This document shows positions 1 to 5,141 of a stretch of DNA of 5,141 nt, one piece after another (the stretch's first letter is position 1; each line of letters starts with the position of its first letter). The translations under genes were made by a program, and so were the position numbers. The stretch is taken from contig SKJZ01000230.1 of assembly GCA_007121755.1 (NCBI GenBank), forward strand, positions 1 through 5,141, written 5' to 3'. The notes beneath the pieces were generated by a model. That model saw only the letters and a program-made list of their open reading frames with translations, was not told the origin of the DNA and ran no database searches. Origin of the DNA: Halorhodospira sp. Lineage in GTDB: Bacteria > Pseudomonadota > Gammaproteobacteria > Nitrococcales > Halorhodospiraceae.

Positions 1-425
1 AAGTAGATGCCGCCGGTCAGTTCGCGGACGATAAGGATATCGAGCCCCGCCACCACATCGGGGCGCAGCGCCGAGGCGTCGGCCAACTCCGGATAGAGGA
101 TGGCCGGGCGGAGGTTGGCGAACAGGCCCAGTTCCGAACGGATCGCCAGCAGGCCCCGTTCCGGGCGCACCTCCCGTGGCAGCGTATCGTAGCGCGGCCC
201 GCCCACGGCGCCCAGCAACACCGCGTCGGCCTCCCGGGCCGCGCGCAGCGTCTCCGCCGGCAGCGGTTCACCCGCCGCGTCGTAGCCGGCGCCGCCGATG
301 GGGGCGGTCTCCATCTCGCAGCGCAACCCGTGGCCGTCGCGCAGCGCCTCCAGGACGCGCCGCGCCTCGGCGACGATCTCCGGGCCGATCCCGTCACCCG
401 GGAGAAGCAGAATCTGATGCGTCAT
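1..425 (-). CDS. leuB: 3-isopropylmalate dehydrogenase, N-terminal part (cut by window edge)
   Basis: This enzyme catalyses the NAD-dependent oxidation and decarboxylation of 3-isopropylmalate to 2-ketoisocaproate, the third step specific to leucine synthesis, in the cytoplasm. The first 141 codons are visible; the family is about 360 residues long, so more than half lies beyond position 1. Family marks seen are the N-terminal LLPGDGIGPEI strand and loop (residues 7-17), LLGAVGGPRYD (70-80), and the substrate-binding arginine segments AIRSELGLFANLRP (94-107, with R96 and R106) and VRELTGGIY (133-141, with R134). The ATG at 425 follows leuD by 18 bp, and an AGGAAGGTGG-like ribosome site sits just upstream, so it is the third gene of a leuCDB transcript. 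In some gammaproteobacteria, such as Pseudomonas, a methyltransferase gene lies between leuD and leuB; here there is none. No frameshift is seen in the visible part. Confidence 0.96.
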   Translation of the reverse strand, partial: MTHQILLLPGDGIGPEIVAEARRVLEALRDGHGLRCEMETAPIGGAGYDAAGEPLPAETLRAAREADAVLLGAVGGPRYDTLPREVRPERGLLAIRSELGLFANLRPAILYPELADASALRPDVVAGLDILIVRELTGGIY

Positions 426-443
426 TCCACCTTCCTTATTCCG

Positions 444-1082
444 CTACTGAAACAGCCACGGCGCCTCCCTTTGGCGGCGCTGCTCGTAGGCGCGGATGGC
501 GTCTGCCTGCTTTAGGGTGACGCCGATCTCGTCCAAGCCCTCCAGGAGCATGCGCTTGCGGAAGGCGTCGACGTCGAAGGAGAATGACTCGTTGGCAGGC
601 GTAGTCACCGTCTGGGCCGACAGATCCACCGTCAGGCGGTAGCCCTCCTTCGCGTAGACCTCCTGGAACAGCCGCTCCACCGTCGCCTCATCCAGGACCA
701 CGGGCAGCAGGCCGTTCTTGAAGCAGTTGCTATAGAAGATGTCGGCGAAACTCGGCGCCACGATGGCCCGGAAGCCGTAGTCCTTCAGCGCCCACGGCGC
801 GTGCTCCCGCGATGAACCGCAGCCGAAATTGGCCCGCGCCAGCAGAATCGTCGCCCCCTCGTAGCGCGGCTGATTGAGGACGAAGTCGGGGTTGCGCGGC
901 CGCCCGCTGCAATCCATCCCCGGTTCGCCGTGGTCGAGATAGCGCCACTCGTCGAAGAGGAACGGGCCGAAGCCGGTGCGCTCCACCGACTTCAGAAACT
1001 GCTTCGGGATGATGGCGTCGGTGTCGACGTTGGAGCGGTCCAACGGCGCGACCAGGCCGGTATGTGTCGTGAATGGTTCCAT
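444..1082 (-). CDS. leuD: 3-isopropylmalate dehydratase small subunit
   Basis: LeuD is the small, swivelling subunit of isopropylmalate isomerase. With LeuC it converts 2-isopropylmalate to 3-isopropylmalate through dehydration and rehydration. The protein is 212 residues, the normal length for the proteobacterial form. Motifs seen are NVDTDAIIPKQFLK (18-31), FDEWRYLD (43-50), NFGCGSSREHAPWAL (85-99, the active-site serine and arginine loop) and FADIFYSNCFKNGLLP (112-127). The reading frame is open upstream to 1280, but that stretch is the shadow of the leuC 3' end. The ATG at 1082 is chosen because it begins the conserved N-terminus (MEPFTTHTGLVAPLDR) and has a strong ribosome site overlapping the leuC stop. 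It starts only 5 bp after leuC, which fits coupled translation and equal subunit supply. The stop is TAG at 446-444. Confidence 0.97.
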   Translation of the reverse strand: MEPFTTHTGLVAPLDRSNVDTDAIIPKQFLKSVERTGFGPFLFDEWRYLDHGEPGMDCSGRPRNPDFVLNQPRYEGATILLARANFGCGSSREHAPWALKDYGFRAIVAPSFADIFYSNCFKNGLLPVVLDEATVERLFQEVYAKEGYRLTVDLSAQTVTTPANESFSFDVDAFRKRMLLEGLDEIGVTLKQADAIRAYEQRRQREAPWLFQ

Positions 1083-1087
1083 CGCCG

Positions 1088-1096
1088 TCACCCCCT
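1088..1096 (-). promoter_or_regulatory. leuD ribosome binding site embedded in the leuC stop
   Basis: On the minus strand, AGGGGGTGA is made of the last two sense codons of leuC plus its TGA stop, and lies 5 bases before the leuD ATG. It decides the leuD start against the longer open frame and implies that ribosomes ending leuC can re-initiate on leuD. Confidence 0.8.
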
Positions 1097-2488
1097 CACA
1101 TCGACAAAGTGCCCGTGGATCGCCGCGGCGGCCACCATGGCCGGACTGGCCAAGTGGGTCCGGCCGCCCTGGCCCTGGCGCCCCTCGAAGTTGCGGTTGG
1201 AGGTGGAGGCGCAGCGCTCCCCCGGTGACAGCCGGTCGGGATTCATGCCGAGACACATGGAGCAGCCGGGCTCCCGCCACTGGAAGCCGGCCTCGCGGAA
1301 GACGCGGTCGAGCCCCTCTTCCTCCGCCTGGTGTTTGACCAGCCCGGAGCCGGGGACCACCAGGGCCTCCTTGATGCTGTCCGCCACCCGGCGGCCCCGC
1401 ACCACCTCGGCGGCGGCGCGCAGATCTTCGATACGGGCGTTGGTGCAGGAGCCGATGAAGATCTTGTCCATGGGGACCGCCGTCAACGGCGTACCGGGCT
1501 CCAAGCCCATGTACTCCAGTGCGCGGGTCATCGCCTGGGCCTTCACCGAATCAGCCTCCCCGGCGGGATTCGGCACCCGTCCGCTCACCGGCGCCACCAT
1601 CTCCGGCGACGTGCCCCAACTGACCTGGGGCTCGATCTCGTCGCCGTGCAGCACCACCACCCGGTCGAACTCGGCGTCCGGATCGGAGACCAGTTCGCGC
1701 CAACTGGCCGCCGCCTGCTCGAAAAGCGCACCGGTGGGGGCGTAGGGCCGGCCGCGGACGTAGTCAACGGTCTTCTCGTCCACCGCCACCATGCCGCAGC
1801 GGGCGCCGGCCTCGATGGACATGTTGCAGATGGTCATCCGCCCCTCCATGGAGAGGCCGCGGATCGCCTCGCCGCCGTACTCCACGGCGTAGCCGGTGCC
1901 GCCGGCGGTGCCGATCTCGCCGATGATGGCGAGGATCACGTCCTTGGCCGTCACCCCCCGGCCCAGTTGCCCGTCGACCCGGATCAGCATCGACTTCGCC
2001 TTGCGCTGGGCCACCGTCTGGGTCGCCAGGACGTGCTCCACCTCGCTGGTGCCGATGCCGAAGGCCAGGGTGCCGAGCGCGCCGTGGGTGGAGGTGTGGG
2101 AGTCGCCGCAGACGATGGTCATGCCGGGCAGCGTAGCCCCCTGCTCCGGACCGACCACATGAACGATGCCCTGGCGCGGATCGCGCATGCCGAACTCCAC
2201 CACGCCGAACTCGGCGCAGTTGCGGTCGAGGGTCTCGATCTGGATCTTCGCCACCGGATCGGCCACCGGCAGGGTGCGGTCGGTGGTGGGGACGTTGTGG
2301 TCGGTCACCGCCAAGTTCGCCACCAACCGCCACGGCCGCCGTCCGGCCAGGCGCAGCCCCTCGAAGGCCTGGGGCGAGGTCACCTCGTGGAGGAGTTGGC
2401 GGTCGATATAGAGCAGGACCGAGCCGTCGCCGTACTCGGTCACCACGTGGCTCTCCCAGAGCTTGTCGTAGAGGGTCTTACCGGTCAT
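1088..2488 (-). CDS. leuC: 3-isopropylmalate dehydratase large subunit
   Basis: LeuC is the [4Fe-4S] cluster subunit of isopropylmalate isomerase, an aconitase-family enzyme of leucine synthesis that acts in the cytoplasm with LeuD. The product is 466 residues, the typical length of the proteobacterial heterodimer type. Motifs seen are the N-terminal GKTLYDKLWESHVV (3-16), TDHNVPTTDR (62-71), GDSHTSTHGALG (128-139), FGIGTSEVEHVLATQT (143-158), GGTGYAVEYGG (196-206) and MSIEAGARCGMVAVDE (223-238). The cluster ligands are all present: Cys348 in IGSCTNAR and Cys409/Cys412 in EPGCSMCLGMNPD. NRNFEGRQGQGGRTHLASP (431-449) is the substrate-loop signature. An in-frame TGA five codons upstream of the ATG rules out any real N-terminal extension. 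The start lacks an obvious Shine-Dalgarno sequence. It heads the leuCDB block; no leuA or LysR-type regulator is adjacent in this window. Confidence 0.98.
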   Translation of the reverse strand: MTGKTLYDKLWESHVVTEYGDGSVLLYIDRQLLHEVTSPQAFEGLRLAGRRPWRLVANLAVTDHNVPTTDRTLPVADPVAKIQIETLDRNCAEFGVVEFGMRDPRQGIVHVVGPEQGATLPGMTIVCGDSHTSTHGALGTLAFGIGTSEVEHVLATQTVAQRKAKSMLIRVDGQLGRGVTAKDVILAIIGEIGTAGGTGYAVEYGGEAIRGLSMEGRMTICNMSIEAGARCGMVAVDEKTVDYVRGRPYAPTGALFEQAAASWRELVSDPDAEFDRVVVLHGDEIEPQVSWGTSPEMVAPVSGRVPNPAGEADSVKAQAMTRALEYMGLEPGTPLTAVPMDKIFIGSCTNARIEDLRAAAEVVRGRRVADSIKEALVVPGSGLVKHQAEEEGLDRVFREAGFQWREPGCSMCLGMNPDRLSPGERCASTSNRNFEGRQGQGGRTHLASPAMVAAAAIHGHFVDVRG

Positions 2489-2493
2489 AAGCG

Positions 2494-2503
2494 TGATCGA
2501 TCA
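2494..2503. repeat. 10-bp perfect palindrome just before the leuC start
   Basis: TGATCGATCA reads the same on both strands and ends 5 bases before the leuC ATG, where a Shine-Dalgarno sequence would normally be. It contains two overlapping GATC sites. It could be a protein-binding site or chance; no loop is available for an RNA hairpin. Confidence 0.4.
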
Positions 2504-2543
2504 ATCCGTCGCTACACATTGAGAACCAGATGATGTGCTCGAC

Positions 2544-2577
2544 AGTATATCCGATCCGGGCTTCCGATCCGATGCAA
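2544..2577 (-). promoter_or_regulatory. Putative promoter of leuCDB
   Basis: In the 124-bp gap between the lipoprotein stop and leuC, the minus strand has TATACT (2549-2544), which matches five of six bases of the sigma-70 -10 consensus. Upstream is TTGCAT (2577-2572), a -35-like hexamer, but at 22 bp spacing rather than the usual 16-18. At 17 bp spacing the hexamer is poor (TCGGAT). A promoter with a good -10 and a weak or misplaced -35 would suit an activator-dependent gene. Transcription would start near 2537 and leave a leader of about 50 bases. That leader shows no leucine-rich small reading frame, so there is no sign of classical leu attenuation. Confidence 0.5.
2550..2571. repeat. Two 9-bp direct repeats inside the leuC promoter
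   Basis: On the minus strand, CGGATCGGA occurs twice (2571-2563 and 2558-2550), separated by AGCC, giving a 13-bp period. The pair exactly fills the interval between the -35-like TTGCAT and the -10 TATACT. This placement suggests an operator, but the bound protein is unknown. Each copy carries a GATC. Confidence 0.5.
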
Positions 2578-2612
2578 GACCGGGACCGGCTCTGACCCCT
2601 CCGACCCGCTCG

Positions 2613-4844
2613 CTATGGCAGAACCTGAAACGCCCAAGCGGTTTTCGACCAGATCTCCGGCTCGATGCCGTTGCGTTCGACCGGTTCCACTTCGTAGTTC
2701 GGGAAGTCCTCCAGGTAGCGGATCACAAAGCTTCCACCGTCCTCGAAAGTGGCCATCCCCATATGGACGGCCGCACCGCAGATGGGGGATAGCTGAAAGT
2801 AGACATCCGTACCGTAGACCGTCCACGTGCTCGGGAAACTGTCGGGGTCGGGGGCCTCGGGACACCGGATGGCCACCAACTGGCCGTCGCGCGCATTCAG
2901 ATCCAGCCGGACTTCACGTCCGGTGGCGGTCCCGAAAGTCGTCGCCCACTCGATCTCGATCGGCGTGCCCAGCGCGGGCCTCCCCCCCAGCGGCATGGCG
3001 TCGGGATCCAGCTCGCCCCGCCGGATCCGCTCCGCGACCTCCGCGGTCCTCGCGACGGTGGCGAAGGTCGGATCGCCGGTAAAACCGACATCGTAGAGAC
3101 AATCATTGAAGCTCTCTTCGATCACAATGCCCGCCGCCTCGCACACCGCCTCGGCAAAGGCCCGTTGCTCCGGGGTCAGGTCATCCACCGTCAGCGCCTG
3201 GCGGGGGAAGTCTTGCTCGGTGTAGTCCTCGGTGCCCTTACCCGGCGGGTAGTCGAACAACGAGATTTCGTCGGTGATGCGCCAACCTTCGACAAAATCG
3301 TCGTACAGCTCTTCATCGCTCAACGGCTGGGTCAGGACACGGCCGTCCCGGGTGTAGAAGTCGGTGTCGGGATTGCCGCTGACATCTCCCAGCAGACCAC
3401 GGGTCTGGGGCAATACATCGAGATCCTCCGGCAACGAGACGTAGATGCTCAACAGCCCGCGCAGCGAATCCCTGACCGAGACCAGATAGTCTCCATACTC
3501 GATCTGCATGGTGCTGCCGTAGAGCGCGATCCGCGCGCCGTCCAGCACAATGGGCTCCTGGCGCAACTGGGCCGGATCGACGATATCGCCGTTGACGCGA
3601 ATCCGCTCATGCTCCGGCAGGTCTCGATCCACCGTCACGCGGTGGTCCCCGAAACCGATGGCGGCGGCCGTTGCCATCGACACGGAGTCGCTGTCCCGCC
3701 ACGGCGACGCCCGCATCTGGATCTCGATATCCTGATTCTCCAGGAGCGTGAACTCCCCAACGGCCATCATGTCGTACCGGGTGCCGTCGACGGTGACCAT
3801 GTGCGGATCACCGTTCGCCTCTCCGCAACGGAAGAAGCAGAAAGGCCTGCGCCCGCCGCCGCCCCCATTGGATCCGCCGGAGCCGTCGTCGGGCGAAGCG
3901 AGTCCGCCGTTACGCAGCGATTGGTCGAAGCTACTAGTCGCACCGTCACGGAGCCCTCGAAAAAAACTGGCCACGCACTTGATCCCCTTTCCCCAGAGGC
4001 AGCCCACCAGTCCGTCGTTCATCCCGTCCTGCAAATCGGATGCCTTCCCCGGCATGCGTCCTCGGGTACTCCCTTCCACCACGGTGCCGATTTGGCCGGT
4101 ATACAGGAGCACCTCCGGCTCACCGTCGGTGACCAGGCCGAAATACTCGATCTGCTCCTGTTCCAAGCGGTGGGCAAAGAGATCGAGGGTCGTGAAGCCG
4201 TCGTCAAGACCCGGATCCTCACCGTCCGGCAGCCCCTGGGCGAACGCAAAATCGGCCAGCAGCGCATCACCGGGCTGCAGGTCGTCCTCCAGAAACGTCA
4301 GATCGAACTCGAGGACGTCATGAAAGCCGACCCCTTGTTCGGCATCGTCGTCGGGCGTCGCCAGGATCGCCAGCGCGCCTTCACCGTCGTATTCCAGCAA
4401 GCCGGCGACGACCGTTACATCATCCCGTGGGATCCAGTGATCAGGAGACGGATATTCGGTATCGTCCTGTTCACTCGTCTCCGCGTCCGGGAACGCCTGG
4501 ACCAGGAGCCGGGGCTCCAGGGCGTCGATGACGGTGAAACGGACGTCCGGCATCAACTCCACCGTCTTCTCCGCGGAGGAGATCGACTGAAGATGCTCGA
4601 CCACCGCGGGGCTGATGTCCGTCAGTTCGCCATCGGCCCCGCCGATCCGTTGCAGGCGTTCGAATACCCAGAAGTCCTGCACGGCGCCTTCGAGCCGCAC
4701 GTAGGCGACAGCATCGTCGTCTTCGACCGATGGATCGTCATTGCCGCCGTTTGACGAGTCGCTGCATCCTCCCAGGGCGAGGACAGACAGCAGTGCAAGC
4801 AAAGCAACAAGCTGAGAAAGCTCTGGTTTGTTCATGGCAGGCAT
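2613..4844 (-). CDS. Secreted lipoprotein with VWD domain
   Basis: The 743-residue product starts with a lipoprotein signal peptide: a hydrophobic stretch (about residues 11-24) and lipobox LGGC with the lipidated Cys at 27. Ser at +2 rather than Asp favours the outer membrane or cell surface. Residues 28-45 are an acidic, Gly/Ser-rich tether. Residues about 46-260 form an acidic region I do not recognise. Residues 281-301 hold GCLWGKGIKCVASFFRGLRDG, with two cysteines, followed by a Gly/Ser linker (about 320-332). A VWD domain begins at CGEANGDPHMVTVDGTRYD (340-358, GDPH at 345-348) and ends near GLLGDVSGNPDTDFYTRDG (483-501). After it, WRITDEISLFDYPPGKGTE (521-539) and DCLYDVGFTGD (581-591) resemble the segment after VWD in animal mucin-4-type proteins. 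The last 120 residues, beta-rich by appearance with C661 and C689, are not recognised. VWD domains usually mediate adhesion or multimerisation; a surface adhesive role is inference. The ATG at 4844 is preferred over the one at 4835 because of its ribosome site. Confidence 0.9.
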   Translation of the reverse strand: MPAMNKPELSQLVALLALLSVLALGGCSDSSNGGNDDPSVEDDDAVAYVRLEGAVQDFWVFERLQRIGGADGELTDISPAVVEHLQSISSAEKTVELMPDVRFTVIDALEPRLLVQAFPDAETSEQDDTEYPSPDHWIPRDDVTVVAGLLEYDGEGALAILATPDDDAEQGVGFHDVLEFDLTFLEDDLQPGDALLADFAFAQGLPDGEDPGLDDGFTTLDLFAHRLEQEQIEYFGLVTDGEPEVLLYTGQIGTVVEGSTRGRMPGKASDLQDGMNDGLVGCLWGKGIKCVASFFRGLRDGATSSFDQSLRNGGLASPDDGSGGSNGGGGGRRPFCFFRCGEANGDPHMVTVDGTRYDMMAVGEFTLLENQDIEIQMRASPWRDSDSVSMATAAAIGFGDHRVTVDRDLPEHERIRVNGDIVDPAQLRQEPIVLDGARIALYGSTMQIEYGDYLVSVRDSLRGLLSIYVSLPEDLDVLPQTRGLLGDVSGNPDTDFYTRDGRVLTQPLSDEELYDDFVEGWRITDEISLFDYPPGKGTEDYTEQDFPRQALTVDDLTPEQRAFAEAVCEAAGIVIEESFNDCLYDVGFTGDPTFATVARTAEVAERIRRGELDPDAMPLGGRPALGTPIEIEWATTFGTATGREVRLDLNARDGQLVAIRCPEAPDPDSFPSTWTVYGTDVYFQLSPICGAAVHMGMATFEDGGSFVIRYLEDFPNYEVEPVERNGIEPEIWSKTAWAFQVLP

Positions 4845-4851
4845 TTTTTAG

Positions 4852-4858
4852 TCCTTCT
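4852..4858 (-). promoter_or_regulatory. Ribosome binding site of the VWD lipoprotein gene
   Basis: AGAAGGA on the minus strand lies 7 bases before the ATG at 4844. The second ATG, at 4835, would be 16 bases away and has no site of its own, so this fixes the start at MPAMNK rather than MNK. Confidence 0.75.
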
Positions 4859-4924
4859 AGAAATCGACGATCCAACCCCATGGAGATCAATCGGCTCCGA
4901 ACCCAGATATACTTACCGTCGGCC

Positions 4925-4952
4925 ATACTAACTTTACGGAAAGTATTGTCAG
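4925..4952 (-). promoter_or_regulatory. Putative promoter of the VWD lipoprotein gene
   Basis: On the minus strand CTGACA (4952-4947, five of six bases of the -35 consensus) is followed after 16 bp by TAGTAT (4930-4925, four of six of the -10 consensus). The stretch is AT-richer than its surroundings. Transcription would start near 4918, leaving a leader of about 73 bases before the ATG at 4844. The -35 hexamer lies only two bases from the outer end of the large palindrome. The leader contains TCGGAGCCGA (about 4890-4899), a 4-bp stem too small to call a regulatory hairpin. Nothing else is seen in the 110-bp gap between the gene and the palindrome. Confidence 0.5.
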
Positions 4953-4954
4953 GG

Positions 4955-5141
4955 TGTGTTCCCGGCCGGGCTCACCGGACGCGCCCTTCGGGTTCCCTGC
5001 GCTTCTCGACCGATTAGGATCGCGCGCAAAAACTCGCATCGCTGGCGCGCCGCTCAGACAGCTTGCGCGCTCTCCGCTTCGCGGAGTCCTAATCGGTCTG
5101 CGATGCTCGGCGCGTCCGGAGGCCGCCCGGCCGGGAACACA
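4955..5141. repeat. 187-bp nested imperfect palindrome (REP- or MITE-like)
   Basis: Four matched arm pairs are nested around a centre near 5047. The outer pair is TGTGTTCCCGGCCGGGC, 17 bp, at 4955-4971 and 5125-5141. The second is CCGGACGCGCC, 11 bp, at 4975-4985 and 5109-5119. The third is GACCGATTAGGA, 12 bp, at 5008-5019 and 5087-5098. The inner is GCGCGCAA, 8 bp, at 5022-5029 and 5063-5070. GGCGCGCC (5044-5051) is a self-palindrome at the centre. The arms are interrupted asymmetrically: 22 bases on the left (4986-5007) face 10 on the right, and on the right an extra hairpin faces only two bases on the left. It shows no coding frame I would trust, and no T-run that would make it a typical intrinsic terminator. 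It may be an intergenic repeat family, a non-autonomous mobile element, or a transcript-end structure for a gene further right. The window ends exactly at the outer arm, so the element may extend. Confidence 0.8.
5072..5086. repeat. Small hairpin within the palindrome's right arm
   Basis: CTCCGC and GCGGAG form a perfect 6-bp stem around a TTC loop. This hairpin has no partner in the left arm (only two bases at 5020-5021 face it), so the folded element would carry it as a side branch, like a three-way junction. Confidence 0.65.

Noticed and set aside
1083..1280. 66-residue N-terminal extension of leuD
   Set aside because: It lies wholly within the leuC 3' end, and the translation is Arg/Gly-rich shadow sequence. 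The conserved LeuD N-terminus starts at 1082 behind a good ribosome site.
1331..2533. 400-codon open frame on the plus strand opposite leuC
   Set aside because: It is antisense to a clear leuC, shows His/Gly/Ala-rich low-complexity translation typical of high-GC shadow frames, and has no recognisable domain.
2489..2537. Leucine attenuator or leader peptide upstream of leuC
   Set aside because: The leader is short, has no run of leucine codons, and shows no competing hairpins.
2577..2593. Possible terminator hairpin after the lipoprotein gene
   Set aside because: AGA(G)CCGG and CCGGTCT can pair with a bulge, but the loop is only two bases, no T-run follows, and it overlaps the leuC promoter region. 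The gene may still read through into leuC or end by another mechanism.
2512..2865. 117-codon minus-strand frame covering the lipoprotein 3' end and the leuC upstream gap
   Set aside because: It overlaps the lipoprotein gene in another frame over most of its length and has no conserved motif.
3165..4754. 529-codon open frame on the plus strand opposite the VWD lipoprotein gene
   Set aside because: The minus-strand frame has a signal peptide, ribosome site and VWD motifs. The plus-strand translation has no recognisable domain, and long antisense frames are common at this GC content.
4730..5017. 95-codon plus-strand frame running into the palindrome
   Set aside because: It covers the signal-peptide region of the lipoprotein gene in antisense and ends inside the repeat; it has no ribosome site or motif.

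Overview
This is a high-GC bacterial window in which every supported gene lies on the minus strand. Reading 5'->3' on that strand, it holds a 187-bp imperfect palindrome at the right edge (4955-5141), then a gene for a 743-residue secreted lipoprotein with a von Willebrand factor type D (VWD) domain (4844-2613). A 124-bp gap with a likely promoter follows, then a tight leucine-biosynthesis block leuC-leuD-leuB (2488 to the left edge, where leuB is cut off).

The organism is probably a gammaproteobacterium. LeuC (466 aa) and LeuD (212 aa) match the proteobacterial two-subunit isopropylmalate isomerase in length and motifs, and a leuCDB cluster without leuA is common in gammaproteobacteria. The very acidic mature N-terminus of the lipoprotein and its overall Asp/Glu richness would fit a halophile, for example in the Halomonas or Ectothiorhodospiraceae groups. 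That placement is inference; no ribosomal or other diagnostic marker is present.

The leu genes work together. LeuC and LeuD form the [4Fe-4S] isomerase that converts 2-isopropylmalate to 3-isopropylmalate, and LeuB oxidises the product toward 2-ketoisocaproate, the direct precursor of leucine. Spacings of 5 bp (leuC-leuD) and 18 bp (leuD-leuB) indicate one transcript. The putative leuC promoter carries a 9-bp direct repeat at 13-bp spacing, and leuC has no clear Shine-Dalgarno sequence.

The VWD lipoprotein is the least ordinary gene. It has a lipoprotein signal peptide, an unrecognised acidic N-terminal region of about 250 residues, a Gly/Ser linker, a VWD domain with an intact GDPH motif, an animal-mucin-like post-VWD segment, and an unrecognised C-terminal region. 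It has its own candidate promoter, which directly abuts the large palindrome. No CRISPR array, tRNA, rRNA, transposase or phage gene was seen.
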